DNA of 47,598 bases from Proteromonas lacertae. Its lineage: Eukaryota; Sar; Bigyra; Opalinata; Proteromonadidae. The notes beneath the pieces were generated by a model. The model ran no database searches, was not told where the DNA came from, and worked only from the letters and a program-made list of their open reading frames with translations. Shown one piece after another: positions 8,795 through 16,914 of this stretch. Each line of letters starts with the position of its first letter. Positions within the stretch are counted from its first letter, which is position 1. The position numbers and the translations under genes were made by a program. The stretch lies in contig NGBS01000344.1 in assembly GCA_002245135.1 (NCBI GenBank), forward strand, positions 1 through 47,598. Reading direction: 5' to 3'.

Positions 8795-9594
8795 ATGTCA
8801 ATTGGTTATTCAATAATCAAAATATATGTCGATTCAATCAATCCGATAGGTAAAGATGAAACCGAATATAAAAACGATTATACAATAAGTGATGAGTTAA
8901 TAAAAAGTTCAAACAAACGAATAGGTATTTGGCTAAATGAAGAAAATAATGATGTTCGAATTTATTATATTATGAAGCAATATGAGATTTATATAAATTC
9001 AAATGATGGCTTTAGAGGTAATTCAATTCAATTATCAATTCTTTATTGTATGAATAATGATGAAGAATTAAGTAAGATGGTGAATAACACAGAATATGAG
9101 ATAATAATCAGTAATTGTAATAGAAATATAATTGAAAATCATAAGAATGAGATAGAAGAGAATAATGTGACCATATTTTCAATAAGAAAAGAAGATTCAA
9201 ATACATGTGATGATAAAATGTATAAATATATTATTATTGTTATTATTATTATTCTATATTGAATAGAATTCATTCTTCTACTTCTCCATCTCGAAGAGTC
9301 TTGCCAATAGTAGAATATTTGCTATCTAAATCAATATCCAAAATAATCTTAATCTATCCAAAAGGTTTTGAATATGCTTCAGATTATGATTTATTAACTA
9401 GTTCAATTAATGCATTAGGAGCAACAATATCTAAAGAATATAAAGTGAATGAAACAGATATTAATGACATTATATCAGCAGTTCAAGCAGCAATGGCTTC
9501 AGTTAGAAAATATATAAATGATGGTGGTTTAATCTTTAATTTATTAGAAACTGAAGCAAGTAATATAATGTATGAGAAACTGTTTAGCATATGA
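8795..9594 (+). CDS. UrtA-type periplasmic-binding-protein-like domain, spliced cargo gene
   Basis: Exons 8795-9219 and 9267-9594 join across a 47-nt GTAT...TAG intron and give 250 residues (MSIGYSIIKI...). The region after the splice reads STSPSRRVLPIVEYLLSKS, then IILIYPKGFEY, INALGATI and GLIFNLLETEASNIMYEKLF. That order matches type I periplasmic binding proteins of the urea/amide class (UrtA, FmdD): a 'TGATPNQQ' turn, a 'YLL' helix, a 'V-L-x-G-x-D-Y' strand, a 'K-A-x-G' helix and an 'NGDxNxxFYKEL' segment. In eukaryotes such folds serve as extracellular ligand-binding parts of receptors. No signal peptide is visible in this frame. Downstream frames continue the domain and end with a membrane anchor. 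The family match is by eye. Confidence 0.55.
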
Positions 9595-9702
9595 GAATAG
9601 CTAAGAAATCTCTTCAAAATATCGAATAATCTCCAGAAAGATAGAGAATTTTAAGAAAGTAGATAAGAAATATCGAAAAAGATATGACATCATTGTGAAA
9701 GT

Positions 9703-10212
9703 ATGTGTTATACATATGATGATAGTTTAATTAGTAAAATAAGAATGTTAATATTTGGAAATGAAAGTATATTATCAGAAAGTGAATCTGTTGGAATAGC
9801 AACAATCGAATATATAAAATCTGATATAAATTCAATCAACTTATTAGAATTTCTTCAATCAAGTTCAATATTTACATCTTTTGGAGATATTTCAATTGGT
9901 TTTGATAATTGCATAAACTTCCCAATGTTTTTATTAACAAGTGTAGATGGTAAAATCGAAGAGAAAGTGATATTATATAAAAAATGGAATAGTGATACTT
10001 ATCAAAGCAATTTCAATGAGATTCATTTAAATCGAATAATAATATCTTTAATATTACTATTTCCAAGTACTGGATTATTTGCTTATCGTGGAGTAGATTT
10101 AGTATCAAGTTATTTATCAACAATCGAATATTTAAATGAAGTAGAAAGTGAAAGTGGTTTATTCTATCTACTGAAGATGTTAGAAGTAAAAGATCAGTTA
10201 TTAAGTTATTAA
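9703..10212 (+). CDS. C-terminal lobe of binding-protein-like cargo
   Basis: This encodes 169 residues. The segment SVGIATIEYIK, followed by FGDISIGFDNCINFPMFL and DGKIEEKV, follows the order at the end of UrtA-type proteins (a helix with 'EAxYxGxxxW', then 'G-x-x-x-x-x-P-x-N-H-x-x-x-P' and 'G-Q-F-E'). It lies about 100 bp after the preceding binding-protein frame on the same strand. No intron signal explains the gap cleanly, so the cargo region is probably broken here. Expected to be extracellular if expressed as part of a receptor. Confidence 0.45.
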   Translation: MCYTYDDSLISKIRMLIFGNESILSESESVGIATIEYIKSDINSINLLEFLQSSSIFTSFGDISIGFDNCINFPMFLLTSVDGKIEEKVILYKKWNSDTYQSNFNEIHLNRIIISLILLFPSTGLFAYRGVDLVSSYLSTIEYLNEVESESGLFYLLKMLEVKDQLLSY

Positions 10213-10311
10213 GAATATATTTCATACAGGAATTTCTTTTCCAACAAAATATCCAATAATCTCTTGGATTGGTTCTAATTTAGGTATAAAAGAACGGCTG
10301 ACCAAGTTCCA

Positions 10312-10524
10312 ATGATAAACTATAAAATGGAAGATATAGTATCAACATCAAATAGTGAATTAAGTTTGGTTTGGTATAATAATACTAATCAAATGAATTA
10401 TTCTAATCAATTATTATCATGGTTAAATTTGTTACCATTTGTTTTTTGTATTGGTGTTTGGTTTTTTACAGATACAATCAAAAACAAGAATCAAAAACAC
10501 AAATTAAAAACACCATATATATGA
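10312..10524 (+). CDS. Membrane-anchor segment of the cargo
   Basis: This encodes 70 residues with one hydrophobic helix (LLSWLNLLPFVFCIGVWFF) followed by Lys-rich KNKNQKHKLK, a typical type I membrane anchor with a cytoplasmic basic flank. Several Asn-x-Ser/Thr sites lie before the helix. It sits just after the binding-protein-like frames and would make the cargo a cell-surface protein. Confidence 0.4.
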   Translation: MINYKMEDIVSTSNSELSLVWYNNTNQMNYSNQLLSWLNLLPFVFCIGVWFFTDTIKNKNQKHKLKTPYI

Positions 10525-10615
10525 CTGTTTTATTATCTATATATAATATAATATATACTATCTATTTATATAATCTATTTTATACATAATATATAGCTAA
10601 TTTATCTTTCATATA

Positions 10616-11508
10616 GGTTATCTGATAAGCACGATATTAGAGATACTCTTGAATATAATCATAAAGCAATCTTTTTTGAGAGTATTGAAGAATTAGTGAA
10701 AAATAAGAAACGTTCTTCTATTTTTACACAAAAGAAATTTGACGAATACATAAAATGTATTAGAGACTACAAGCATAAAGGTTTTGAATTCAATGAAACT
10801 GATGGTAAGCTTACATGCAAAGGAAAAGAGATCATAACAATTGATAAAGCTTTTACACTTATTGAGAAATTACATTTGGAGTTTGCTCATCTTAAATCTG
10901 ATCCTCTCTTTGATAAGATTCAAGAAATGAATTTATATGGAATAACAAGAGAAGTTGTAGAAATATATGTTAAATTATGCAATGGATGCAAAGAAACAAA
11001 GAAAATAACATTACAGAAACCAGTAAAGCCGATTATATCTCATTATCCTAAAGATCGTGTGGTAATTGATTTAATTGAAATGACAGCATTTAATCCACAT
11101 AAAAAAAGAGGTAAATACAATTATATATTGACAATGATAGATCATTATTCAAATTTTACAATGCTTTACCCACAAAAGACGAAAACAGATAGAGAAACAG
11201 TGAAGAATGTCCAGTCCTATATTAGAATCTTCGGTCCTCCAAGAATAATTCAATCTGATAATGGTGCAGAGTTTAAGAACAAATTGATGAAGGATTTATT
11301 AGAAAAGTACAATATTAAAGAAGTCCACAGCTCTCCAAGACATCCGCAATGCAATGGTAAAGTTGAAAGAATGAATAGATTAGTCAAAGAAACAATTACA
11401 AGTTATCACAATATTGAACCAAAAGTTTATTGGATAAATTTTATAGAAAGAACAATTGAAAGAATAAACTCATCAAAATGTAGAAGAACAAGATGTAAAG
11501 CTATATGA
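10616..11508 (+). CDS. Retroviral-type integrase (DDE, rve) of the Ginger-like element
   Basis: The open frame begins after an ATATAG acceptor-like site at about 10615; no ATG marks the start, so an upstream exon is likely but not found. An HHCC zinc-binding region (HLEFAH ... CNGC) comes first. The catalytic core follows, with Asp in VVIDLIEM, Asp in QSDNGAEF and Glu in NGKVERMN, spaced as in D,D-35-E integrases. The enzyme inserts the element ends into host DNA; the TG...CA termini and the 5-bp target duplication fit its action. No reverse transcriptase or Gag is nearby. The frame is followed by an acidic gene on the same strand. Confidence 0.85.
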
Positions 11509-11517
11509 TTATTTTTT

Positions 11518-12417
11518 ATGAGTGTTAATGAGATAATGAAACAGAATCCAAAGTTTAAACTTGAAGGAATAGTAGAAGAAGATTATGATGATGATAATAA
11601 TGATGATGATGTTTGTGATTATATTGATGATGATGTTTGTGATTATATTGATGATACTGATAATGAACTTGATGAATTATACTTCGATTATGAAGATAAA
11701 GATGATATAGATAACAATGAAATGAAGAAAAAGAAAAGAGAAGATGATAATTACAAAAAGAACGAGAAAAAGTTTAAAAAAGAAAATAGCAGGAAGAAAG
11801 ATAAAGATGATAATTTAGATGATAATTTAGATAATAATAGTTTAGAAGAAGACATAGTTGAGAATATAAATGATGATAAAAGTATAGATGAAACACTTTT
11901 AGATATTGAGAAGAATGAGAAAGAGACAATAGCGAAGAATGAAAAGATAAATAACCATGAAATTAAAGAGTTGAAATCAGTAAAAGATAAGAAGTTTACA
12001 AAAAATAAAAAGGTCTATGAAGATGAAATAGTAGATATTATTAATGAAACTAATGAAGATAATGATGAAGAAGAATCGACAGAAGAGGAAACTGAAAGTA
12101 ATGAGTTTATTGCTAATGTAACAAAGCACTTCAAAGCAGCAAATCAAATATATGATGAAATGAAAACTAGACAATATAAATATAATAATAATATGGTAAA
12201 TGTTTCCAAAAAGAAATTAAAAGGAAAAGAAATAGCTCTTAAAGAGGGAGATGTTGTTGTATATTCTGAAAATAGAAAGAATTATCAAGATAGAAACAAG
12301 TTTGCAATAGTTAAACAGGATAAGAAGGCGAAGAAAGAAAAGTTATATATAATGTATATTATTATTATATATATATATGTATATATAGAACTGATGATTA
12401 TAAAACTATTAGAATAA
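11518..12417 (+). CDS. Acidic low-complexity protein with integrase C-terminal-like end
   Basis: This encodes 299 residues. The first 200 are Asp/Glu/Asn/Lys-rich and include a directly repeated 'DDDVCDYID' block near residues 30-48. The last third carries LKEGDVVVYSENRKNYQDR, which resembles the small beta-barrel that follows the core in LTR-type and Ginger integrases ('G-D-x-V-x-x...'). A GTAT...TAG intron probably ends the exon near 12353, with conserved-looking sequence resuming after about 12388. It may be the second part of the integrase protein or a separate subunit; the start is not certain. Confidence 0.5.
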   Translation: MSVNEIMKQNPKFKLEGIVEEDYDDDNNDDDVCDYIDDDVCDYIDDTDNELDELYFDYEDKDDIDNNEMKKKKREDDNYKKNEKKFKKENSRKKDKDDNLDDNLDNNSLEEDIVENINDDKSIDETLLDIEKNEKETIAKNEKINNHEIKELKSVKDKKFTKNKKVYEDEIVDIINETNEDNDEEESTEEETESNEFIANVTKHFKAANQIYDEMKTRQYKYNNNMVNVSKKKLKGKEIALKEGDVVVYSENRKNYQDRNKFAIVKQDKKAKKEKLYIMYIIIIYIYVYIELMIIKLLE

Positions 12418-12706
12418 GACCATCAACGCCTGTACATAAAATACAACTCACAGAGGAAGTAAATGCTGTTACTAAAAGAAAAGCCAGTAAAATATATGTA
12501 CATATAAATATATATACAATATAATATAGATCGATAATACTCCACAAAAGAAGAATAAATATTGTTCAGAATCTGATATTGAAAGAATACACGACATTGT
12601 AAGAAATCCTAAGCTTAATGCTGTTTATGAAACAATAGCTATTCCTTTCAATGATAATATTGAACAAAATCAAGTTGATGAAAGAAAATTAAAATATGTA
12701 ATAGAA

Positions 12707-13936
12707 TTGATGAATAGAATAGGTAAAGAACAATTGGATCTTGAAGATTTACAATATTTATTAAAATTATATTATTATAATAATATTTATAAAGATTATG
12801 ATAATAATTATTTACATGATGGAAAGTTTGAAAAGTTTTTAATCATATCCAATGGCATTTATTACACTATGGTTGTTAACAATAAAAAACAAACAGTTAA
12901 TATCATAGATCCATCAGGCGAAGGTAACTATGATGAAGATTTAAAGAAATTATCTACTCATGTTACAAGTACAGATGGAAATGATTATAAAGTAATGTAT
13001 GATGTCATCGAAGTAACCCATCCACAAGCAACAGAAATAATAGCATTAATTACTTTCATGGCAAGTATTAAAAAAACTCAATTTGGATTTATAGACAACG
13101 CATTAATGGAAATACTTTTCAAAGATTATTTAAAAACCTTGGTTAACAATCATTCCAGAATTATAGAGTTAGCATATATAGAAGTTATGCCGATTAAAGA
13201 AGATAATGCCAATGATCAAAACATCTTGTACGATGAAGTTCAATACAATTCATTAAATTTTTTGGATAAAGTTAGACTCAACTATCAATATAACGATGAA
13301 GGAGTAAGATATTATGGAACAGAAAAGGATTATTTTATTAGAAAAGTAAATGATATAAAGGATGTTTTAGACAAAGATACAATGTTGGATGATGACCAAT
13401 TCAAGATTCTCCTACATTTTATGAATAGTAATAATGATCATGTTGTAGATCCATTACTATTTTATTATCAAGACAAAGCCAAAATCAAAATCAACATAAA
13501 TGGAATATATTTTTTTCCAGTTGTTAAAGATTTACATTGGACGTTGTTTGAAGCAGATTATATAATAAACAGATACATCAAAATTACAGTTTATGATTCA
13601 ATGGGTTATTTTAGAAATAATAATAAAGAAAGAAGTGAAATAGTTAATACAATCTCATCAATATTTGTAATGAACAGTGAAGATTATGAACTTAAAGTGA
13701 AGTATCATGAATCCAAGTTGATGCAAGGTAAGGACAACAGTTGTGGTTATTATGTGTTATTTTTCTTAGCTGCGAGAATCAACTTCTTGGATATTGAAAA
13801 GATCCCAAACATTGAATCATTTAATATTGACTATTTTATCAAAGATATTAAGAAAGGATTACAGAATTTAGATGATAATGAAAAGGCAAAGATGTATTTC
13901 TATGCAAGTAAAAGACCAACTTATTACAAGAATTAA
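12707..13936 (+). CDS. Ulp1/adenain-fold cysteine protease of the element
   Basis: This encodes 409 residues as numbered here; the same frame is open upstream to about 12540, so the start is uncertain. The C-terminal half has the catalytic order of C48/adenain-type proteases: His in DLHWTLFEA, Asp in ITVYDSMGY, Gln in LMQGKDNS and Cys in NSCGYYVLFF. The N-terminal half contains a similar-looking stretch (YYTMVVNNKKQTVNIIDPSG) without the Cys motif, possibly a decayed duplicate domain. Ulp1-type proteases occur in Ginger1 elements and adenain-like ones in Polintons; the repeat-bounded element here has no capsid genes, so the Ginger reading is preferred. Confidence 0.75.
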   Translation: MMNRIGKEQLDLEDLQYLLKLYYYNNIYKDYDNNYLHDGKFEKFLIISNGIYYTMVVNNKKQTVNIIDPSGEGNYDEDLKKLSTHVTSTDGNDYKVMYDVIEVTHPQATEIIALITFMASIKKTQFGFIDNALMEILFKDYLKTLVNNHSRIIELAYIEVMPIKEDNANDQNILYDEVQYNSLNFLDKVRLNYQYNDEGVRYYGTEKDYFIRKVNDIKDVLDKDTMLDDDQFKILLHFMNSNNDHVVDPLLFYYQDKAKIKININGIYFFPVVKDLHWTLFEADYIINRYIKITVYDSMGYFRNNNKERSEIVNTISSIFVMNSEDYELKVKYHESKLMQGKDNSCGYYVLFFLAARINFLDIEKIPNIESFNIDYFIKDIKKGLQNLDDNEKAKMYFYASKRPTYYKN

Positions 13937-14057
13937 TGCACTCATTATTACTTCTATTACTATTATAAACACTATATTTCTTATATTCTATTAATAATTT
14001 TTAATTTTTGAGTATAAAATAAAAAGCAACTGCATAATTTAAAACTATGTATAATTT

Positions 14058-14932
14058 GAATTACAATATTGTTCAGCTTTATAAATATATTATAAAATAT
14101 GAAATTATGTAATTTTGACTTAATCGATTAAGAAAATTTTTGAAATTTTGATATTCATTACATGTGATTATATATAAATGTAAATCACTTAATAAGCATT
14201 TGAATTATAATAATTTTGTTTCATTTCAATATAGATAATGTAGTTAAAAATCGATTCCGCCATATGGGGACTCCAATTTCATTCATCTCCCATATGGCTT
14301 TTAGAAGACTTACATTCATTTCATTTATATGAATGAATTACAATATTGTTCAGCTTTATAACTATATTATAAAATATGAAATTATGTAATTTTGACTTAA
14401 TCGATTAAGAAAATTTTTGAAATTTTGATATTCATTACATGTGATTATATATAAATGTAAATCACTTAATAAGCATTTGAATTATAATAATTTTGTTTCA
14501 TTTCAATATAGATAATGTAGTTAAAAATCGATTCCGCCATATGGGGACTCCAATTTCATTCATCTCCCATATGGCTTTTAGAAGACTTACATTCATTTCA
14601 TTTATATGAATGAATTACAATATTGTTCAGCTTTATAAATATATTATAAAATATGAAATTATGTAATTTTGACTTAATCGATTAAGAAAATTTTTGAAAT
14701 TTTGATATTCATTACATGTGATTATATATAAATGTAAATCACTTAATAAGCATTTGAATTATAATAATTTTGTTTCATTTCAATATAGATAATGTAGTTA
14801 AAAATCGATTCCGCCATATGGGGACTCCAATTTCATTCATCTCCCATATGGCTTTTAGAAGACTTACATTCATTTCATTTATATGAATGAATTACAATAT
14901 TGTTCAGCTTTATAACTATATTATAAAATTAT
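14058..14932 (+). repeat. 277-bp tandem repeat, three copies plus a partial fourth
   Basis: Copies start at 14058, 14335 and 14612, with a partial fourth from 14889 to about 14932. The period is exactly 277 bp and the copies are nearly identical; a slow difference is ATAAATAT versus ATAACTAT in alternate copies. Each unit contains GATTCCGCCATATGGGGA, close to the element's own end sequence GATTTCCGCCATACGGGGA, and an inverse arm TCTCCCATATGGC 15 bp on, so each copy can form a hairpin. Confidence 0.9.
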
Positions 14933-15294
14933 ATGAAAGTCAAAATTATAGAAATTCGATATTTAATGTATCTCATTTTTATAAAATCTTAAAGTATCAG
15001 TCTATAATATTGCAGAATATATTATTAAATAATTTTATGACTACTTTAGCATAAAAGAATTAGTAAATGTTTTAAAAATAGAAAAATTGCACAATTAAGG
15101 GGGTGAAAAAATTAAGGAATTTCATTATATTTTTTCGATTATCATAATAACCAGATGGAATTTTTTTATAATATTTTATAATATTCTTAGTTAGAATATG
15201 TACTAATAGAATATTAAATAATATTAAATATATTGGTGAATTGAGTGATATCGTCTCATGTCTTACATATGATAAAGTTTATTATATATTTGTT
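14933..15294. other. AT-rich spacer between tandem repeats and right terminal repeat
   Basis: No coding frame is supported. The sequence is AT-rich with several ATATTATAATATT-like words. It is the inner flank of the right terminal repeat. Confidence 0.4.
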
Positions 15295-15398
15295 AATAAC
15301 TAACTCCGATCATCATGAATATCATATTAGTTTTGATTGAATCATTCTGCAATATAGATTTCCGCCATACGGGGATTTCCGCCATACGGGGAAGAACA
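15295..15398 (-). repeat. Right terminal inverted repeat with internal 18-bp duplication
   Basis: It is the inverse complement of 6913-6999. The outermost TTTCCGCCATACGGGGA motif is present twice in tandem here but once at the left end. It ends AAGAACA, followed at once by the target duplication GGATG. Confidence 0.85.
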
Positions 15399-16646
15399 GG
15401 ATGGACTAATACAAATAATAGATCCATCATAAATATTGCTGTGAAACAAATTAATACTTACTTTCTCGAGTCAGTATTTATTGATGAGAATCAAACAGCC
15501 AAAAATATAGTCAAACTAATAGAGACTACGTTATTAAAATATGGTATTACTCATGATAAAATTGTGGCAGTTAGCAGCGACAACAACTACACCATGAAGC
15601 GTGTAGGCAAGATAATCCAGAGTATAAACAATGCTCCTGTGATTATTTGTGGCTGTATTAGCCACACACTTAATTTAGTTTGTAAGAAAGTTTTGGAGCT
15701 TAATAAATATAAATCTATTTTAGATAAATGTAATACAATAGCTCATAAGCTAAATACGTCAGTTACGATTAGAATAATAATATTCAATAAATTGAAAAAG
15801 TTTATACAAGTAAGAAAGGGAGTTACTACTCGCTGGAGTAGTTACTTCCAGCTTTTTAAAGGTGTGTTAGATAATCAAGAGATACTTGTAAGAATTAACT
15901 TATTAGATAAGAATGAAATACCTATAATTAAAGAATTATATAATATTACAGAATATAAATACCAAAAAGTTCAATATTTGAGTAGAGACAATTCTACTCT
16001 TTCATTTGCATATAAAGTACTCTCTAAAGCTAAAAAGGATCTATGTAGAATGAGTAGCACAGAAAAAGAAAAAATAAGTGTAATATATCAAAAAGAGAAG
16101 AAACTAATCAATTATAGTATATTGATATTAAGTGAGTATTTAGACGTGAGTAGTTCCAAAAAGTTTAATGAAAGAATTGTTAATAGTATAAAAAGATACA
16201 TTTTAAATAGATTTTCTCATATTTGTGATAAAAAGCTTACAGAAGAGTTATATTATTTTGAAAATAGAATGAGATATGGAATGTCTCCAGCTAATATTTT
16301 TGATAATTCGAAGGAAATGAATCCGAAGATATGGTACAATAGCTACGGATGTTATTTTCCCAATTTGAAAAGAATATTTGATTATCTAAACATAATCCCT
16401 ACAAGTTCTGCATATATTGAAAGAACGTTTAGTATTGAGTCATTTATTCATAATAAAACAAGGAACAAACTCAATATTAGTTTAATTAATAATATGATGA
16501 GAATAAAAATGAAACAGCTAAATGACAGAATAACTACAAATGAAGATAGTTATGACCATGACGATTATGATGAAGATGAAGAAAGTGATTATGATGAGAC
16601 CACCACAAAGCCCAACTTATTAATTATATTTCTTTTTTATTATTAA
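15399..16646 (+). pseudogene. hAT transposase, catalytic and dimerisation part
   Basis: This is about 415 residues beginning GWTNTNNRS, which completes the motif interrupted at 6912. Visible hAT features in order: Asp in VSSDNNYTMKR (first catalytic acid), the C-x-x-H motif in ICGCISHTLNLV, Arg-Trp in TTRWSSYF, and a clean hATC dimerisation block (IIPTSSAYIERTFSIES) holding the last catalytic Glu. The C-terminus is Asp/Glu-rich. The frame is clean, so the hAT copy was probably intact when the other element landed in it. It has no start of its own and cannot make the full protein while the insert is present. Confidence 0.8.
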
Positions 16647-16729
16647 TTTATTTTTTACAGAAATTAAAAAAAATTTAAGATTCTGTAGAATAATATCTCA
16701 TATTGGTAGTTGAGTGTGAGGAAATGGAC

Positions 16730-16800
16730 TTCCCGATAGGGTTTTGTCCCGGGACGTGTCCCGTCCCTATCCCTCGTCCTATCCCCGTCCTGCCTACCCA
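16730..16800. repeat. GC-rich terminal region of the hAT element
   Basis: A short block rich in GTCCC/GGGAC words (for example GTCCCGGGACGTGTCCCGTC) stands out in otherwise AT-rich DNA directly after the hAT gene. Such subterminal repeats bind hAT transposases. The exact end and target duplication were not found. Confidence 0.5.
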
Positions 16801-16914
16801 AGAACATAACATATGTTGAAATTATTAATCTTTGTAATTATTTTATTTTTTAAATCGCTAGAATATATTAACATATATGTCTCATTAACATATTGATGTA
16901 AAAGAAAATTTTCT

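Larger units (their letters stand above)
6913..15398 (+). mobile_element. Ginger/Tdd-4-like integrase DNA transposon with receptor-like cargo
   Basis: The element is 8486 bp, bounded by terminal inverted repeats (about 87 bp left, 104 bp right) that begin TGTTSTTCCCCGTAT and end in CA. A 5-bp target duplication GGATG lies at 6908-6912 and 15399-15403. It encodes a retroviral-type integrase, an acidic protein with an integrase C-terminal-like end, and a Ulp1-fold protease, all plus strand. TG...CA ends, 5-bp duplications and an integrase without reverse transcriptase or capsid fit Tdd-4/Ginger elements, some of which carry Ulp1 or OTU proteases. The left third holds binding-protein-like genes not expected in this family. 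Integrase and protease look largely whole; the cargo region appears broken in a few places. Confidence 0.72.
6449..16800 (+). mobile_element. hAT DNA transposon, split by a nested element
   Basis: The 5' half of a hAT transposase (6449-6912) and its 3' half (15399-16646) are separated by an 8.5-kb element flanked by a GGATG duplication. Removing the insert and one GGATG restores the hAT motif IIIDGWT without frame loss. A sharply GC-rich block with repeated GTCCC words at about 16730-16800 looks like the right terminal region. No matching left terminal repeat was found upstream of 6449, so the left limit given here is only the coding start. Confidence 0.75.

Noticed and set aside
14058-14932. 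CRISPR-like array
   Set aside because: The unit is 277 bp with no short repeat/spacer pattern, in a eukaryotic transposon.
1-15398. One large Polinton holding capsid, integrase and protease genes
   Set aside because: Terminal repeats and the GGATG duplication bound the integrase and protease to 6913-15398, and hAT sequence lies between them and the capsid genes.
6913-15398. LTR retrotransposon
   Set aside because: Ends are inverted, not direct, repeats, and no reverse transcriptase, RNase H or Gag is present.
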